64,000 nucleotides of DNA from Paenibacillus sp. MSJ-34 (GCF_018918005.1 NZ_JAHLPR010000030.1:1-64000); one strand, 5' to 3'; positions 33,458 through 43,971 are shown, counted from the first letter of the stretch. Numbers and translations are program-made. The notes: generated by a model from the letters alone, not told the origin.

Positions 33458-35681
33458 AGAACCGACGGCGGAACAAATCGCCGAACAGCAAATTTACAAG
33501 CAAATGGGCGTTTCGGACAGCGAGTACGAATTGATCTGCGGATTTCTGGGTCGGAAGCCGAATTATACGGAAATCGGCGTATTTAGCGTCATGTGGTCGG
33601 AGCATTGCGCGTACAAAAACTCGAAGCCGCTGCTGCGCCGTTTTCCGACGACGGGCGAGCGGGTACTGATGGGGCCGGGCGAAGGCGCCGGCATCGTCGA
33701 TATCGGCGACAATCAGGCGGTCGTGTTCAAAATCGAAAGCCATAACCATCCTTCGGCGATCGAGCCGTACCAAGGGGCGGCGACGGGCGTGGGCGGCATT
33801 ATCCGCGATATTTTCTCGATGGGCGCGCGGCCTGTGGCTCTGCTTAACTCCCTTCGTTTCGGCAAGCTGGAAAGCGACCGCGTTCGTTACTTGTTCGAGC
33901 ATGTCGTATCCGGCATTGCGGGCTACGGCAACTGCATCGGCATCCCGACGGTCGGCGGCGAAGTGATGTTTGACGAGAGCTATGAGGGCAATCCGCTCGT
34001 CAATGCGATGTGCGTCGGCTTGATCGACCACGACAAAATTCAGCGCGGCGTAGCCAAAGGCGTAGGCAACCCGGTATTCTACGCGGGACCGCCGACAGGC
34101 CGCGACGGCATTCACGGCGCGACGTTCGCGTCGGAAGAATTGACGGAGGAATCGGAATCGAAGCGTCCGGCGGTGCAAGTCGGCGATCCGTTCATGGAGA
34201 AACTGGTAATGGAAGCTTGCCTCGAGCTCATCGATTCGGGCATCGTTCTCGGCATTCAAGATATGGGCGCGGCGGGGCTTACTTGCTCCAGCGCCGAGAT
34301 GGCGAGCAAAGCCGGCAACGGGCTGGAATTGTATTTGGACGAAGTTCCGCAGCGCGAAGAAGGCATGACGCCGTACGAGATGATGCTGTCCGAATCGCAG
34401 GAGCGCATGCTGTTCGTCGTCGAGCCGCAGCATGAAGCGCAGGCGCGGGAAATTTTCGAACGTTGGGGCGTCGTCTGCGCCAAAGTGGGCAAAGTGACCG
34501 ACGACGGGCGTCTGCGCTTGTTCCATAAAGGCGAAATTGTCGGCGATATGCCGGTCACGGCGCTCGTGGACGAATGTCCGGTCTACAACAAGCCTTCGGC
34601 GGAACCGGCTTATTATGCGGAACATGCGGCTATCGATTTCGCATCGTATCCGGAAGTGACGGATTTGAACGGCGCTTTGCAGAAGGTGCTTGCATCGCCG
34701 ACGGTGGCGAGCAAGGAATGGGTCTACAACCAATACGACTATATGGTTCGTACGAGCACGGCGGTGCAGCCGGGTTCGGATGCGGCCGTCGTCACGATCC
34801 GCGGCACGCGCAAGGCGCTGGCGATGACGACCGATTGCAACGGGCGCTTCGTGTATCTCGATCCCGAAGTGGGCGGACGGATCGCGGTCGCCGAAGCGGC
34901 GCGGAACATCGTATGTTCCGGCGGAGAACCGCTCGCCATAACGGATAACCTTAACTTCGGCAGTCCGGAGAAGCCGGATATTTTCTGGCAAATGGAAAGG
35001 GCGGTCGACGGCATGGCGGAAGCTTGCCGCGTCTTGAACACGCCGGTCATCGGCGGCAACGTCAGCTTGTACAACGAGAACGCGAAAGGCGCGATCTACC
35101 CGACGCCGGTTGTCGGCATGGTAGGGCTCGTGCAGGATACGGATCATATTACGACGCAAGGGTTCAAAAAGGAAGGCGACGTTATTTTGCTGCTCGGCGA
35201 GACGAAAGCGGAGCTTGGCGGCAGCGAATTTCAATATGTGATGCATGGCGTCACGGAAGGCAGACCGCCGCAGCTGGATTTGGCGGAGGAGAATAAATTG
35301 CTCGGCACGGTGCTCGGCGCGATCCGGCAAGGCCTGGTCGCTTCGGCGCATGATTTGTCGGAAGGCGGTTTGGCGGTCGCGCTTGCCGAAGCTTGCATAA
35401 GCGGGGAAGCGGGCGCGGACGTGAACTTTGCCGCAGGGGATTTGCGCCCGGACTTGGCGCTGTTCAGCGAAAGCCAATCGCGCATTTTGCTGTCGGCGTC
35501 GCCGGAGAAGGCCGAAGCATTGATGGATTATGTGCGCGGCCAAGGCATTGCCGCGCAGCGATTGGGCGAAGTGAAAGGCCGAGAGCTTAAGGTTGCCGTG
35601 AACGGCGTTCCGGCCGTTCGCGCATCCGTCGAAGAACTTGAGAAGGTGTGGAAGGATGCGATCCCATGTCTCATGAAATAA
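33435..35681 (+). CDS. purL: FGAM synthase large subunit PurL
   Basis: The 748-residue ATP-dependent synthase subunit converts FGAR to FGAM using ammonia from PurQ through PurS. It starts at ATG 33435 (GGAGGG six bases upstream), inside the end of purQ. Typical blocks include '[16 protein letters not shown]', '[14 protein letters not shown]', '[16 protein letters not shown]' and '[16 protein letters not shown]'. The length equals the small-type Firmicute PurL. An 850-codon open frame on the opposite strand is a compositional shadow. Confidence 0.97.
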   Translation: MAQQVSAKEPTAEQIAEQQIYKQMGVSDSEYELICGFLGRKPNYTEIGVFSVMWSEHCAYKNSKPLLRRFPTTGERVLMGPGEGAGIVDIGDNQAVVFKIESHNHPSAIEPYQGAATGVGGIIRDIFSMGARPVALLNSLRFGKLESDRVRYLFEHVVSGIAGYGNCIGIPTVGGEVMFDESYEGNPLVNAMCVGLIDHDKIQRGVAKGVGNPVFYAGPPTGRDGIHGATFASEELTEESESKRPAVQVGDPFMEKLVMEACLELIDSGIVLGIQDMGAAGLTCSSAEMASKAGNGLELYLDEVPQREEGMTPYEMMLSESQERMLFVVEPQHEAQAREIFERWGVVCAKVGKVTDDGRLRLFHKGEIVGDMPVTALVDECPVYNKPSAEPAYYAEHAAIDFASYPEVTDLNGALQKVLASPTVASKEWVYNQYDYMVRTSTAVQPGSDAAVVTIRGTRKALAMTTDCNGRFVYLDPEVGGRIAVAEAARNIVCSGGEPLAITDNLNFGSPEKPDIFWQMERAVDGMAEACRVLNTPVIGGNVSLYNENAKGAIYPTPVVGMVGLVQDTDHITTQGFKKEGDVILLLGETKAELGGSEFQYVMHGVTEGRPPQLDLAEENKLLGTVLGAIRQGLVASAHDLSEGGLAVALAEACISGEAGADVNFAAGDLRPDLALFSESQSRILLSASPEKAEALMDYVRGQGIAAQRLGEVKGRELKVAVNGVPAVRASVEELEKVWKDAIPCLMK

Positions 35682-37144
35682 AGGGACGGCTATGGACGGG
35701 CGACTACTATAACGAAGGCATGGGACGGGACGACGTCTTTGATAAATTAAAAGAAGAATGCGGTATCTTCGGGGTGTTCGGTCATCCCGAAGCGGCCACA
35801 TTATCGTATTACGGCCTGCATGCGCTGCAGCATCGGGGCGAAGAGAGCGCCGGCATTTGCGTGACGGACGGAACCCAGTTCCGTTATCACCGCGAGATGG
35901 GCTTGGTGAAGGAAGTGTTCGACAAGGACCGCCTCGCCTCGCTCTCTGGCTCATGCGCGATCGGCCACGTCCGCTATTCGACCTCGGGCGACAGCAGGCT
36001 TGCGAATGCGCAGCCGCTCGTGTTCAAATATCGCGACGGCGATTTGGCGATCGCGACGAACGGCAACATCGTCAACGAACCGTCCATTCGCCGCGAGTTG
36101 GAACAGTCGGGCTCGATCTTTCAAACGACGAGCGATACGGAAGTGATCGCGCATCTGATCGCGCGGTCGCCGCATGATTTTGTCACGGCGGCCAAAGAAG
36201 CGCTGCGCCGCTTGGTCGGCGGATTCGCGTTCCTCATGATGACGAACGACAAAATGCTCGTCGCGACCGACCCGCACGGATTGCGCCCGCTAACGATGGG
36301 ACGGCTCGGGGACGCGTATTTATTCGCTTCGGAAACATGCGCGTTCGAAACGGTAGGAGCGGAATTGATCCGGGATATCCAGCCGGGCGAATTGCTCGTG
36401 CTGGACGAGAACGGATTGACGGAAGACCGTTATACGGATATGAAACGGCGCGCGATTTGCGCGATGGAATACGTTTATTTCTCCCGGCCGGATTCGGATT
36501 ATAACGGATCAAACTTGCACTCCGCCCGCAAACGGATGGGCCGCAAGATGGCGCAAGAATCGTTCGTGGACGCGGACGTCGTGACAGGCGTGCCCGATTC
36601 CAGCATATCGGCGGCGATCGGATACGCGGAGGAAACGGGAATCCCGTACGAGCTCGGGTTGATTAAGAATAAATATACCGGACGGACATTTATCCAGCCG
36701 AGCCAGGAACTGCGCGAACAGGGCGTGAAGATGAAGCTGAGCGCGGTGCGAGGCGTCGTCGAAGGGAAGCGTGTCGTTATGATCGACGATTCGATCGTGC
36801 GCGGCACGACTTCGCGCCGCATCGTCAATTTGCTGCGCGAAGCCGGAGCGACGGAAGTGCATGTGCGCATCACGTCGCCGCCATTCGCGAACCCGTGCTT
36901 TTACGGGATCGATACGCCGAGCCGCAAAGAGCTGATCGCCTCGTCCAAAACGATGGAGGAGATTTGCAAGGAGATTAACGCGGACTCGCTATCCTTCTTG
37001 AGCAGAGAAGGCTTGATCGAGGCGATCGGCGGCCATGCGGCGCACGAGCCGAACGGCGGCATGTGCCTCGCCTGCTTCGACAACGATTACCCGACGGTGG
37101 TCGAGTTTGAAGACGATGCGAAGCCGGGCTGCGGCGGTTGCTAA
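35666..37144 (+). CDS. purF: Amidophosphoribosyltransferase
   Basis: The 492-residue enzyme catalyses the first committed step, PRPP plus glutamine to phosphoribosylamine. The N-terminal nucleophile is the Cys of '[10 protein letters not shown]', exposed after removal of an unusually long propeptide of about 30 residues from ATG 35666. The PRPP loop '[16 protein letters not shown]' and Cys residues placed as in the [4Fe-4S] Bacillus enzyme ([19 protein letters not shown]) are seen. It overlaps purL by 16 bases and ends in a Gly/Cys-rich tail (PGCGGC). A 727-bp repeat-filled gap follows. Confidence 0.96.
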   Translation: MSHEIKGRLWTGDYYNEGMGRDDVFDKLKEECGIFGVFGHPEAATLSYYGLHALQHRGEESAGICVTDGTQFRYHREMGLVKEVFDKDRLASLSGSCAIGHVRYSTSGDSRLANAQPLVFKYRDGDLAIATNGNIVNEPSIRRELEQSGSIFQTTSDTEVIAHLIARSPHDFVTAAKEALRRLVGGFAFLMMTNDKMLVATDPHGLRPLTMGRLGDAYLFASETCAFETVGAELIRDIQPGELLVLDENGLTEDRYTDMKRRAICAMEYVYFSRPDSDYNGSNLHSARKRMGRKMAQESFVDADVVTGVPDSSISAAIGYAEETGIPYELGLIKNKYTGRTFIQPSQELREQGVKMKLSAVRGVVEGKRVVMIDDSIVRGTTSRRIVNLLREAGATEVHVRITSPPFANPCFYGIDTPSRKELIASSKTMEEICKEINADSLSFLSREGLIEAIGGHAAHEPNGGMCLACFDNDYPTVVEFEDDAKPGCGGC

Positions 37145-37217
37145 AGGGCGGTCAGCGCGGCGAAGAGGGTTTGCCGGGTCTTGCAAAATTGCTGTAGAAT
37201 CGCAATAGCGTTGCAAC

Positions 37218-37433
37218 GAGAAATTGTTATCCGGACCGTACGGCCGTTATTTTGCGTTAAAATCGCTTATTTGCTGTTTAGGCGGACATTGGTTCCGTTA
37301 TCCGCTCGTTGGAAGGCTTGTTTTTACGCTTTTTCCACGAATAAAGGATCGTGTGTCCGCGAAATGTCCGAAATCGGGCTGTTTGTCACAATTAGCGGTC
37401 TCCTGTGTCCGCGAATTGGGGAGCCAGGGCGGC
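37218..37433. repeat. Quadruplet intergenic repeat, type B copy 2
   Basis: Second copy of the 216-bp sequence at 21968-22183, in the same orientation relative to the window. CCGGACC (37231) and GCGGACA (37282) are 51 bp apart; TGTCCGC occurs at 37354 and 37406, 52 bp apart. One of the differences is a single inserted base between the two inverted motifs. It lies between purF and purM, inside the operon. Confidence 0.88.
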
Positions 37434-37512
37434 GGAGCATCCCGTTTCGGCGGAGAAAGATGCGGAAGCGAGCCAATCTCACAATACCGCAGCGGCTGAC
37501 GACCGGGCGGGC

Positions 37513-37696
37513 TAACGAAACGTAGACACGCTAATTGCCTGTAAATTGCCTTGTTGCCGGTGTAACGAAACTACAACACGCTATTGAGGGGGAAAAGGCG
37601 ATAAAACTGCCGATTTCCAATGAATAACGATATGTGCTTTCGTTAAAATGGGACCCGTCTTCATTTTGAGCCCAATAAGGATTGTCAGTTTCGTTA
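37513..37696. repeat. Quadruplet intergenic repeat, type D
   Basis: TAACGAAA occurs forward at 37513 and 37563 (50 bp apart) and TTTCGTTA inverted at 37638 and 37689 (51 bp apart), a 184-bp span. Both forward copies continue into ACACGCTA. It follows the type B copy by about 80 bp, just as the type B copy 1 follows type A copy 2 at 21.9 kb. Confidence 0.82.
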
Positions 37697-37871
37697 GCGT
37701 CAAACAAGAGCGCCATCCGCAATCAAGCCGGTTTCATCAACGGTGGCGAATTATGAAGTTGACTCGAATAGCAGGAATTCGCTTCCCAGAGCCAAAGGCG
37801 AAGGGATAGAGAAAGGTGTCAAACAGCGGGTAAGCGCTATAAATACTATTGTTGATTAGGAGTGTGCCAGG

Positions 37872-38915
37872 ATGTCAGAAGCGTACAAAAACGCCGGCGT
37901 CGACATTGCCGCGGGGAACGAAGCGGTGGAACGCATGAAGCGGCATGTAAAAACGACGTTCAGGCCGGAAGTGCTCACCGATCTGGGCGGTTTCGGCGCA
38001 TTGTTCGGCTTGAACAAAGACAAGTACGAGGAGCCGGTGCTCGTATCGGGGACGGACGGCGTCGGCACGAAGCTGAAAATTGCGTTCGCGATGGATAAGC
38101 ACGATACGATCGGGATCGACGCGGTAGCGATGTGCGTGAACGATATTGTCGTTCAAGGGGCGGAGCCGCTGTTTTTCCTCGATTACTTGGCCTGCGACAA
38201 AGTCGTGCCGGAGAAAATCGAAGCGATCGTGGCGGGCATCGCCGACGGATGCCGCCAGTCGGGCTGCGCGCTGATCGGCGGGGAGACGGCGGAAATGCCG
38301 GGCATGTACGCGGACGGCGAGTACGATATCGCCGGCTTTACCGTCGGCATCGTGGACCGCGCCAAAATCATCGACGGCTCGACGATTCAAGCCGGCGACG
38401 CTGTCATCGGGCTGGCATCCAGCGGCGTACACAGCAACGGGTTTTCGCTCGTGCGCAAGCTCTTGCTGGAACAGCATGGCTATAAGCTCGCGGACGAACT
38501 CCCGGAACTGGACGGGCTAACGCTCGGAGCCGCATTGCTTGAACCGACGAAAATTTACGTGAAAACGGCGCTCAAGCTGATCGAGAGCGTCAATGTGAAA
38601 GGAATGGCCCATATTACCGGCGGCGGTTTTATCGAGAATATTCCGCGCATGCTTCCGGCGAACGTCAACGTCGAGATCGAATACGGATCTTGGCCGATTT
38701 TGCCGATCTTTGCGCTTATGCAATCGAAAGGCGGCATTTCGCATCGCGATATGTTCACCACCTTCAATATGGGGATCGGAATGGTCGTCGTCGTGCCTGC
38801 CGAGCAAGCGGACGAAGCGCTGCGCATTGCCGAAGAATGCGGGGAGAAGGCGTATCGTCTCGGCACCGTGACGCCTGGCGGTAAAGCCGTTACGTTCGCG
38901 GGGGCGGACGTATAA
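37872..38915 (+). CDS. purM: AIR synthetase
   Basis: The 347-residue phosphoribosylformylglycinamidine cyclo-ligase closes the imidazole ring to give AIR. Diagnostic segments are '[16 protein letters not shown]', '[18 protein letters not shown]' and '[13 protein letters not shown]'. ATG 37872 is preceded by AGGAG. A weak internal promoter (GTGTCA, 16 bp, TATAAA near 37845) could support it, given the long gap after purF. The stop TAA overlaps the purN start (TAATG). Confidence 0.97.
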   Translation: MSEAYKNAGVDIAAGNEAVERMKRHVKTTFRPEVLTDLGGFGALFGLNKDKYEEPVLVSGTDGVGTKLKIAFAMDKHDTIGIDAVAMCVNDIVVQGAEPLFFLDYLACDKVVPEKIEAIVAGIADGCRQSGCALIGGETAEMPGMYADGEYDIAGFTVGIVDRAKIIDGSTIQAGDAVIGLASSGVHSNGFSLVRKLLLEQHGYKLADELPELDGLTLGAALLEPTKIYVKTALKLIESVNVKGMAHITGGGFIENIPRMLPANVNVEIEYGSWPILPIFALMQSKGGISHRDMFTTFNMGIGMVVVVPAEQADEALRIAEECGEKAYRLGTVTPGGKAVTFAGADV

Positions 38916-39562
38916 TGGGCGGCTGCCGCATCGCCGTGTTCGCGTCCGGGAACGGCAGCAATTTTCAAGCGATCGCCGATGCGGCGCAGGCAGGCAAGCT
39001 CGATGGAACGATCGAGCTTCTTGTTTGCGACAAACCGCAGGCAAAGGTGACGGAACGCGCGCGCGGCGCAGGCGTACCGGTCTTTGCGTTCGTGCCCAAG
39101 GAGTACGAATCGCGCGAAGCGTACGAAGAGGAAATATTGGCGCTGCTTCGGGAGAAACGGATCGATCTGATCGTGCTCGCAGGCTATATGCGCCTTATTA
39201 CGGATACGCTTGTGAAACCTTACTACGGCAAAATGATCAACATCCACCCGTCGCTCCTCCCGGCGTTCCCGGGCAAGGACGCCATCGGACAAGCATTGGA
39301 TTACGGAGTGAAAATAACGGGCGTTACCGTGCATTTCGTGGACGGAGGCATGGATACGGGACCGATTATCGCGCAGCGCCCGGTTGCGGTCGAGGAGGGC
39401 GATACGGCGGAATCGCTCGCCGCGCGCATCCAACGTACCGAGCAGGAGGTTTATCCGCAAGTCGTGCAATGGTATTGCGAAGGCAAAATAAAGTTGACGG
39501 ACCGGAAAGTAACGATCTTCAAGAGGTTGTTCAAAAAATCAACTTTTGATCACGAAGCGTGA
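38915..39562 (+). CDS. purN: GAR formyltransferase with element-derived C-terminus
   Basis: The 215-residue enzyme formylates GAR using 10-formyltetrahydrofolate. The catalytic Asn-His-Asp are visible in 'INIHPSLLPAFPG' and 'HFVDGGMDTGPI'. Its ATG overlaps the purM stop. The last eleven or so residues (FKKSTFDHEA) and the stop codon are encoded by the left end of the MITE-like element that begins at 39529. The protein is some 20 residues longer than Bacillus PurN and ends in an unrelated tail. The enzyme core is intact, so activity is expected. Confidence 0.95.
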   Translation: MGGCRIAVFASGNGSNFQAIADAAQAGKLDGTIELLVCDKPQAKVTERARGAGVPVFAFVPKEYESREAYEEEILALLREKRIDLIVLAGYMRLITDTLVKPYYGKMINIHPSLLPAFPGKDAIGQALDYGVKITGVTVHFVDGGMDTGPIIAQRPVAVEEGDTAESLAARIQRTEQEVYPQVVQWYCEGKIKLTDRKVTIFKRLFKKSTFDHEA

Positions 39563-39734
39563 CTGGTGGCAGATTCGACATCGAATCTCGCGTTCACCCT
39601 CGAAGAGCATATGCTTACGTAGTATGTTTCCTCCGGAAACATTTCAGGTGCTCATGTAGGTTTTGCCTACACTGCGCTCCTCTTTCTTCGGGTTCTCGCA
39701 ACCTTCTCGGTGCTGAAAAGCCGACTTTTTGAAC
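39529..39734. mobile_element. MITE-like element copy 2, in the purN-purH junction
   Basis: A 206-bp element bounded by GTTCAAAAAATCAACTTTT and the inverted end AAAAGCCGACTTTTTGAAC. It matches the element at 27461-27703 in opposite orientation over nearly its whole length (shared TTTTGATCACGAAG, GAAGAGCATATGCTTACG, TTTCCTCCGGAAACATTTCA), with about 40 bp missing near the right end. It provides the purN stop codon, so insertion was into or at the end of that gene. Confidence 0.88.
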
Positions 39735-39785
39735 ACGCATTTAAAATAAATCATGATTTGAGCAAATAAGGAGGAACAAACCATT

Positions 39786-41333
39786 ATGGCAATACGCAGA
39801 GCATTAATCAGCGTGTCCGACAAATCGGGGATCGTGGAGTTTTCGCGCGAACTGGCAAACCTTGGCGTAGAGCTCATCTCTACCGGCGGCACGAAAAGCT
39901 TGCTGGAATCCGAGAACGTACCGGTCATCGGAATATCCGAGGTGACGGGCTTTCCGGAAATTTTGGACGGGCGCGTCAAGACGCTCCACCCCGCCGTTCA
40001 CAGCGGACTGCTCGCCGTGCGCGACAGCGCGGAGCATCAAGCGCAAATGAAGGAACTCGGCCTGGATTATATCGATCTGGTCATCGTCAACCTGTATCCG
40101 TTCAAACAAACGATTGCGAAACCGGATGTAGCGTATGAAGACGCGATCGAGAATATCGATATCGGCGGCCCGACCATGCTCCGTTCGGCGGCGAAAAACC
40201 ATGCGTTCGTGTCCGTCGTCGTCGACGCGGCCGATTATGCGCATGTGCTTGAAGAGATTCGCGCAGGCGGGGATACGACGCTGGAAACGCGCAAACGGCT
40301 CGCAGCCAAAGTGTTCCGCCATACCGCGGCATACGATGCGCTCATCTCCGATTATTTGTCCAAGCAAACCGGAGAGCCGCTACCGGAAACGTACACCGTT
40401 ACTTATGAGAAGGTGCAAGACCTTCGCTACGGCGAAAATCCTCATCAGAAAGCCGCATTCTACCGCAAGCCGCTCGCTTCCGCGGGCAATATTACGACGG
40501 CGGAGCAGTTGCACGGCAAAGAGCTGTCCTATAACAATATTAACGACGCGAACGCGGCGCTTGCCATCGTGAAAGAATTCGACGAGCCGGCCGTCGTCGC
40601 GGTCAAACATATGAATCCATGCGGCGTCGGCATCGGCACTACGATCCACGAAGCTTACCGGAAGGCGTACGCAGCCGATCCGACATCGATCTTCGGCGGG
40701 ATCGTCGCCGCAAATCGCCCGATTGGCGAGGAAACGGCCAAACTGTTGAACGGCATTTTTCTCGAAATCGTCTTGGCGCCGGAGTTTACGCAAGAAGCGC
40801 TGGATATTTTGACGAAGAAGAAAAACATCCGTTTGCTGAAGCTGGGCGAGCTTGCCGCGGCGGCGGAACGCAAACCGGATTTCGCCGTCACTTCCGTGGA
40901 CGGGGGCATGCTGATCCAGGAAACGGATGTGCACAGCCTCGACGTCTCGAAATTGAAAGTCGCGACAAATCGCAAACCGACCGAAGAGGAACTGAAACAG
41001 CTGCTGTTCGGCTGGAAAGTCGTCAAGCATGTCAAATCGAATGCGATCGTGCTGGCGAAGGACAATATGACGATCGGCGTCGGCGCCGGCCAAATGAACC
41101 GCGTCGGCGCGGCGCGAATCGCGATCGAGCAGGCCGGCGGCAAAGCCAAAGGCTCGGTGCTTGCTTCGGACGCGTACTTCCCGATGGGCGATACGCTTGA
41201 GCTTGCGGTGCAAGCCGGCGTGACCGCGGTCATTCAGCCGGGCGGTTCGATCCGGGACGAGGAGTCGATTCAAGTAGCGAACGAACATGGAATCGCGATG
41301 GTATTTACGGGCGTCCGCCATTTCAAACATTAA
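39786..41333 (+). CDS. purH: Bifunctional AICAR transformylase / IMP cyclohydrolase
   Basis: The 515-residue enzyme performs the last two steps to IMP. An N-terminal MGS-like cyclohydrolase domain (about 1-195, '[19 protein letters not shown]', '[16 protein letters not shown]') is followed by the AICAR transformylase domain ('[14 protein letters not shown]', '[11 protein letters not shown]', '[14 protein letters not shown]'). AAGGAGG lies 11 bases before ATG 39786. The 223-bp gap from purN is almost entirely the MITE-like element. Confidence 0.97.
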   Translation: MAIRRALISVSDKSGIVEFSRELANLGVELISTGGTKSLLESENVPVIGISEVTGFPEILDGRVKTLHPAVHSGLLAVRDSAEHQAQMKELGLDYIDLVIVNLYPFKQTIAKPDVAYEDAIENIDIGGPTMLRSAAKNHAFVSVVVDAADYAHVLEEIRAGGDTTLETRKRLAAKVFRHTAAYDALISDYLSKQTGEPLPETYTVTYEKVQDLRYGENPHQKAAFYRKPLASAGNITTAEQLHGKELSYNNINDANAALAIVKEFDEPAVVAVKHMNPCGVGIGTTIHEAYRKAYAADPTSIFGGIVAANRPIGEETAKLLNGIFLEIVLAPEFTQEALDILTKKKNIRLLKLGELAAAAERKPDFAVTSVDGGMLIQETDVHSLDVSKLKVATNRKPTEEELKQLLFGWKVVKHVKSNAIVLAKDNMTIGVGAGQMNRVGAARIAIEQAGGKAKGSVLASDAYFPMGDTLELAVQAGVTAVIQPGGSIRDEESIQVANEHGIAMVFTGVRHFKH

Positions 41334-41356
41334 GGAAGCATTGGGAGGCATAGCAG

Positions 41357-42622
41357 ATGCGTATTTTGGTCGTCGGTCGCGGCGGAAGAGAGCATGCGAT
41401 CGTATGGTCGCTCTCCAAAAGCGACAAAGTGAAGCAACTCTATTGCGCGCCGGGGAATGCGGGCATTGCGCAAATCGCCGAATGCGTCGATATTGCGGAA
41501 CATCGGTTTGAAGAGCTGGCGCAGTTTGCCTCGGATCATGCGATCGATCTGGTGGTCGTCGGTCCGGACGATCCGCTTGCGGACGGAATTGTGGATTACC
41601 TTGAAGCCAAGGATCTCAAGGTGTTCGGGCCCCGCAAAAATGCGGCCCTGATCGAAGGCAGCAAAACGTTTATGAAAGATTTGCTTCAGAAATACGGCAT
41701 TCCGACAGCAGCCTACGAGAAGTTCGACAATTACGAAGAAGCGCTCGCTTATTTGCGGAAGCAGCAGGTTCCGATCGTGATTAAAGCGGACGGCCTCGCG
41801 GCAGGCAAAGGGGTTGCCGTCGCTTATTCGATGGAAGAAGCTGAGCGGGCGCTGCATGATACGATGGTCGGCAAAGTGTTCGGCTCGGCGGGCAATCAAG
41901 TTGTGATCGAGGAATTTTTGCAAGGGCAGGAAATGTCCATCCTGTCTTTCGTCGATGGGGAAGTCGTACGCCCGATGGTCGCGGCGCAAGACCATAAGCC
42001 GGTCTATGACGGCGACAAAGGTCCGAATACCGGCGGCATGGGCACGTATACGCCGCTGCCGCATATTCCGCAATCGGTAATCGACGAAGCGGTGGAGACG
42101 ATCGTCAAGCCGACGGCCAAAGCGATGGCAGCCGAAGGCCGCCCGTTTCGCGGCGTTCTCTTCGCGGGATTGATGATCGCGCCTGACGGCAAGCCGAAAA
42201 CGATCGAGTTCAACGCGCGCTTCGGCGATCCGGAGACGCAGGTCGTGCTGCCGCGGCTAAGGACCGATCTCGCCGATATTTTCCTCGCGGTCGCCGAAGG
42301 CCGTCTCGACCAGTTGAAAATCGAATGGAGCGACGAAGCGGCCGTTTGCGTCATTCTCGCTTCCGGGGGCTATCCGGCTTCCTATCCGAAAGGGCTTCCG
42401 ATCGACGGACTCGATGAAGTGCAGGATAGCCTCGTGTTCCATGCGGGAACGGCCCGCGACGGGGAAGGGCGTTACGTCACGAACGGCGGACGCGTGCTGG
42501 GTGTCGTCGGGCTTGGCAAAGATATTGCCGAAGCGAGAGCGAAGGCGTATGCCGATGCGGAACGGATTCGCTTCGAAGGCAAGCATCAACGGTCGGATAT
42601 TGCCAATAAAGCGTTGGTATAA
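41357..42622 (+). CDS. purD: GAR synthetase
   Basis: The 421-residue ATP-grasp phosphoribosylamine-glycine ligase catalyses step 2 of the pathway. 'MRILVVGRGGREHAIVWSL' and 'IKADGLAAGKGVAVA' plus 'FNARFGDPETQVVLP' are typical. GGGAGG precedes ATG 41357, 23 bp after purH. It is the last gene of the operon and is followed by a strong terminator. Confidence 0.97.
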   Translation: MRILVVGRGGREHAIVWSLSKSDKVKQLYCAPGNAGIAQIAECVDIAEHRFEELAQFASDHAIDLVVVGPDDPLADGIVDYLEAKDLKVFGPRKNAALIEGSKTFMKDLLQKYGIPTAAYEKFDNYEEALAYLRKQQVPIVIKADGLAAGKGVAVAYSMEEAERALHDTMVGKVFGSAGNQVVIEEFLQGQEMSILSFVDGEVVRPMVAAQDHKPVYDGDKGPNTGGMGTYTPLPHIPQSVIDEAVETIVKPTAKAMAAEGRPFRGVLFAGLMIAPDGKPKTIEFNARFGDPETQVVLPRLRTDLADIFLAVAEGRLDQLKIEWSDEAAVCVILASGGYPASYPKGLPIDGLDEVQDSLVFHAGTARDGEGRYVTNGGRVLGVVGLGKDIAEARAKAYADAERIRFEGKHQRSDIANKALV

Positions 42623-42642
42623 TCAATCATAATACGGCATAA

Positions 42643-42682
42643 CAAAGAGACGATTCGTCGTTAAATGACGATCGTCTCTTTG
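42643..42682. terminator. Terminator of the pur operon
   Basis: CAAAGAGACGA (42643-42653) and TCGTCTCTTTG (42672-42682) form an 11-bp stem with an inner TCGTC/GACGA stem, followed by CGCCTTTTTG. On the minus strand the same hairpin overlaps the last codons of gerPE, so it is shared by convergent transcripts. Confidence 0.8.
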
Positions 42683-43068
42683 CGCCTTTTTGCCTCCTCC
42701 GGGACGCCTGTGACGAAATGCCGGATATGTTTGCGCCTGGATTCCAAATCCATTCGCGCATTCGACCCCACCTGAAACGCCGAGGCGGTTGACACGGCCG
42801 TCAGCTTGATCGCGCCGACCTTAATCAACGGGCATTCGTCATATATCGTAAGATTTAGATCTTCTTCGATCCCCGGTTGCGGAATCGGTCTTGTAAAGGC
42901 GGGCCAATCCGCGAAATTGCCTTCATCCTCGAAGAAGACGGACACTTCCCGCTGAATCGCCAAAGCGTTGGTCTGCGCGCGAAGCGCAATCGCATCCCCG
43001 CCGAGAAAGGTCGATGCGTCCGAGACGGTTCCGATATAAATATTGGCGACACAAGAGATTCTGCCCAT
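42661..43068 (-). CDS. gerPE: Spore germination protein GerPE
   Basis: This 135-residue protein is one of the small spore coat proteins that allow nutrients to pass through the coat to the germinant receptors. The pattern 'ALAIQREVSVFFEDEG', 'RPIPQP' and 'AVSTASAFQVGSNARM…KHIRHF' fits GerPE. The start ATG 43068 (GCAGGTGG five bases upstream) is preferred over GTG 43077. It is last in the minus-strand operon and its 3' end lies in the terminator shared with purD. Confidence 0.88.
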   Translation of the reverse strand: MGRISCVANIYIGTVSDASTFLGGDAIALRAQTNALAIQREVSVFFEDEGNFADWPAFTRPIPQPGIEEDLNLTIYDECPLIKVGAIKLTAVSTASAFQVGSNARMDLESRRKHIRHFVTGVPEEAKRRKETIVI

Positions 43069-43081
43069 GAGCGCCACCTGC

Positions 43082-43261
43082 TTAACGAGTCGGTGACAGC
43101 GGAACCAACGGCCCGGTTAGAACGGCTTCCGGCGGAGTGTCGAATACGGTGGATGAAGTAATGACTTTCGTATCCCCGATCAAAAAAACGGAAGAAGCAG
43201 CCACGCCGATCACCCGAATCTGTTTGACGCAAATTTCTTTGTTTACTACCGTCATATTCAT
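43082..43261 (-). CDS. gerPD: Spore germination protein GerPD
   Basis: The 59-residue coat-associated protein shows the GerPD pattern 'IRVIGVAASSVFLIGDTKVI' and 'FDTPPEAVLTGPLVPL'. Two neighbouring starts are possible (TTG 43264 or ATG 43261), both behind GGAAAGG, which overlaps the gerPC stop. It is co-transcribed with the other gerP genes. Confidence 0.88.
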   Translation of the reverse strand: MNMTVVNKEICVKQIRVIGVAASSVFLIGDTKVITSSTVFDTPPEAVLTGPLVPLSPTR

Positions 43262-43267
43262 CAATCG

Positions 43268-43918
43268 TCAACCTTTCCGATCTAATAGTGACTGAATGTG
43301 CCGGGACAATCCTTCGTCAATGTCGCGCTTGACTTTCTCGGCGATCATCGACATCTCTTCGTCCGGATTGCCGCCCTCCGCTTCATAATCCGATCCGGAT
43401 ATATAATAACGGATGCGCCCGTCAATCTGTTTGCGAATATCTTCAATGACCGTATCGGCATAGTTCGCTTCAAGCGCAAGAGCGTGTTGCTGCTGAGCCA
43501 AGGCGAGTTGTCTCGGCACTTCCTCGTGCAAATATCGAACAACTTGTTGTTGAACGCCGTCGAATAGGTCCGTTTGTTGCGGCCCCGTCAGTTGATCCAG
43601 CGATTGGCCGTTTACTTCGAACTCTTCGATCGATTTTCCGCCTTCCGGCGCAATGCCGATGTTTAACGTTCCTTCCAGCGTTTCGATTTTCAATTGATCG
43701 AATTTGTATTCGATTCGTTCGATCGTCGTATGGCTGCGCTGTTTCAACGAATCGATATCCGCCTGCGATTGCCGTACCGTCTGTTCCAAGTTCGAAACGG
43801 TCTCATTCAACTGTTTGACCGTACGTTCCAAATGTTGAACCCTTTGCTCCATCCGGCGGAGCTGTTCCGTCTGCCAATGGAGATGATTTGCCATTTGTCC
43901 GTAGAGATGCGGGTGCAT
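43268..43918 (-). CDS. gerPC: Spore germination protein GerPC
   Basis: The 216-residue protein has an N-terminal coiled coil (about residues 8-65, heptads 'LRRMEQRVQHLERTVKQL') followed by the GerPC-typical 'IEYKFDQLKIETLEGTLNIG'. It is the largest member of the operon. ATG 43918 follows AAAGGGGG. The coiled coil suggests an assembly or scaffold role in the coat, which is inference. Confidence 0.88.
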   Translation of the reverse strand: MHPHLYGQMANHLHWQTEQLRRMEQRVQHLERTVKQLNETVSNLEQTVRQSQADIDSLKQRSHTTIERIEYKFDQLKIETLEGTLNIGIAPEGGKSIEEFEVNGQSLDQLTGPQQTDLFDGVQQQVVRYLHEEVPRQLALAQQQHALALEANYADTVIEDIRKQIDGRIRYYISGSDYEAEGGNPDEEMSMIAEKVKRDIDEGLSRHIQSLLDRKG

Positions 43919-43971
43919 CGTGTCGCCCCCTTTCCCTTCCAATCCTATGCAGGGCAGGGCTTGTTAATGCG

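Noticed and set aside
33402-35954. 850-codon open frame on the minus strand opposite purL and purF
   Set aside because: It is antisense to two unmistakable enzymes, has an Arg/His/Ala-rich composition and no ribosome binding site; it is a by-product of GC-biased third positions.
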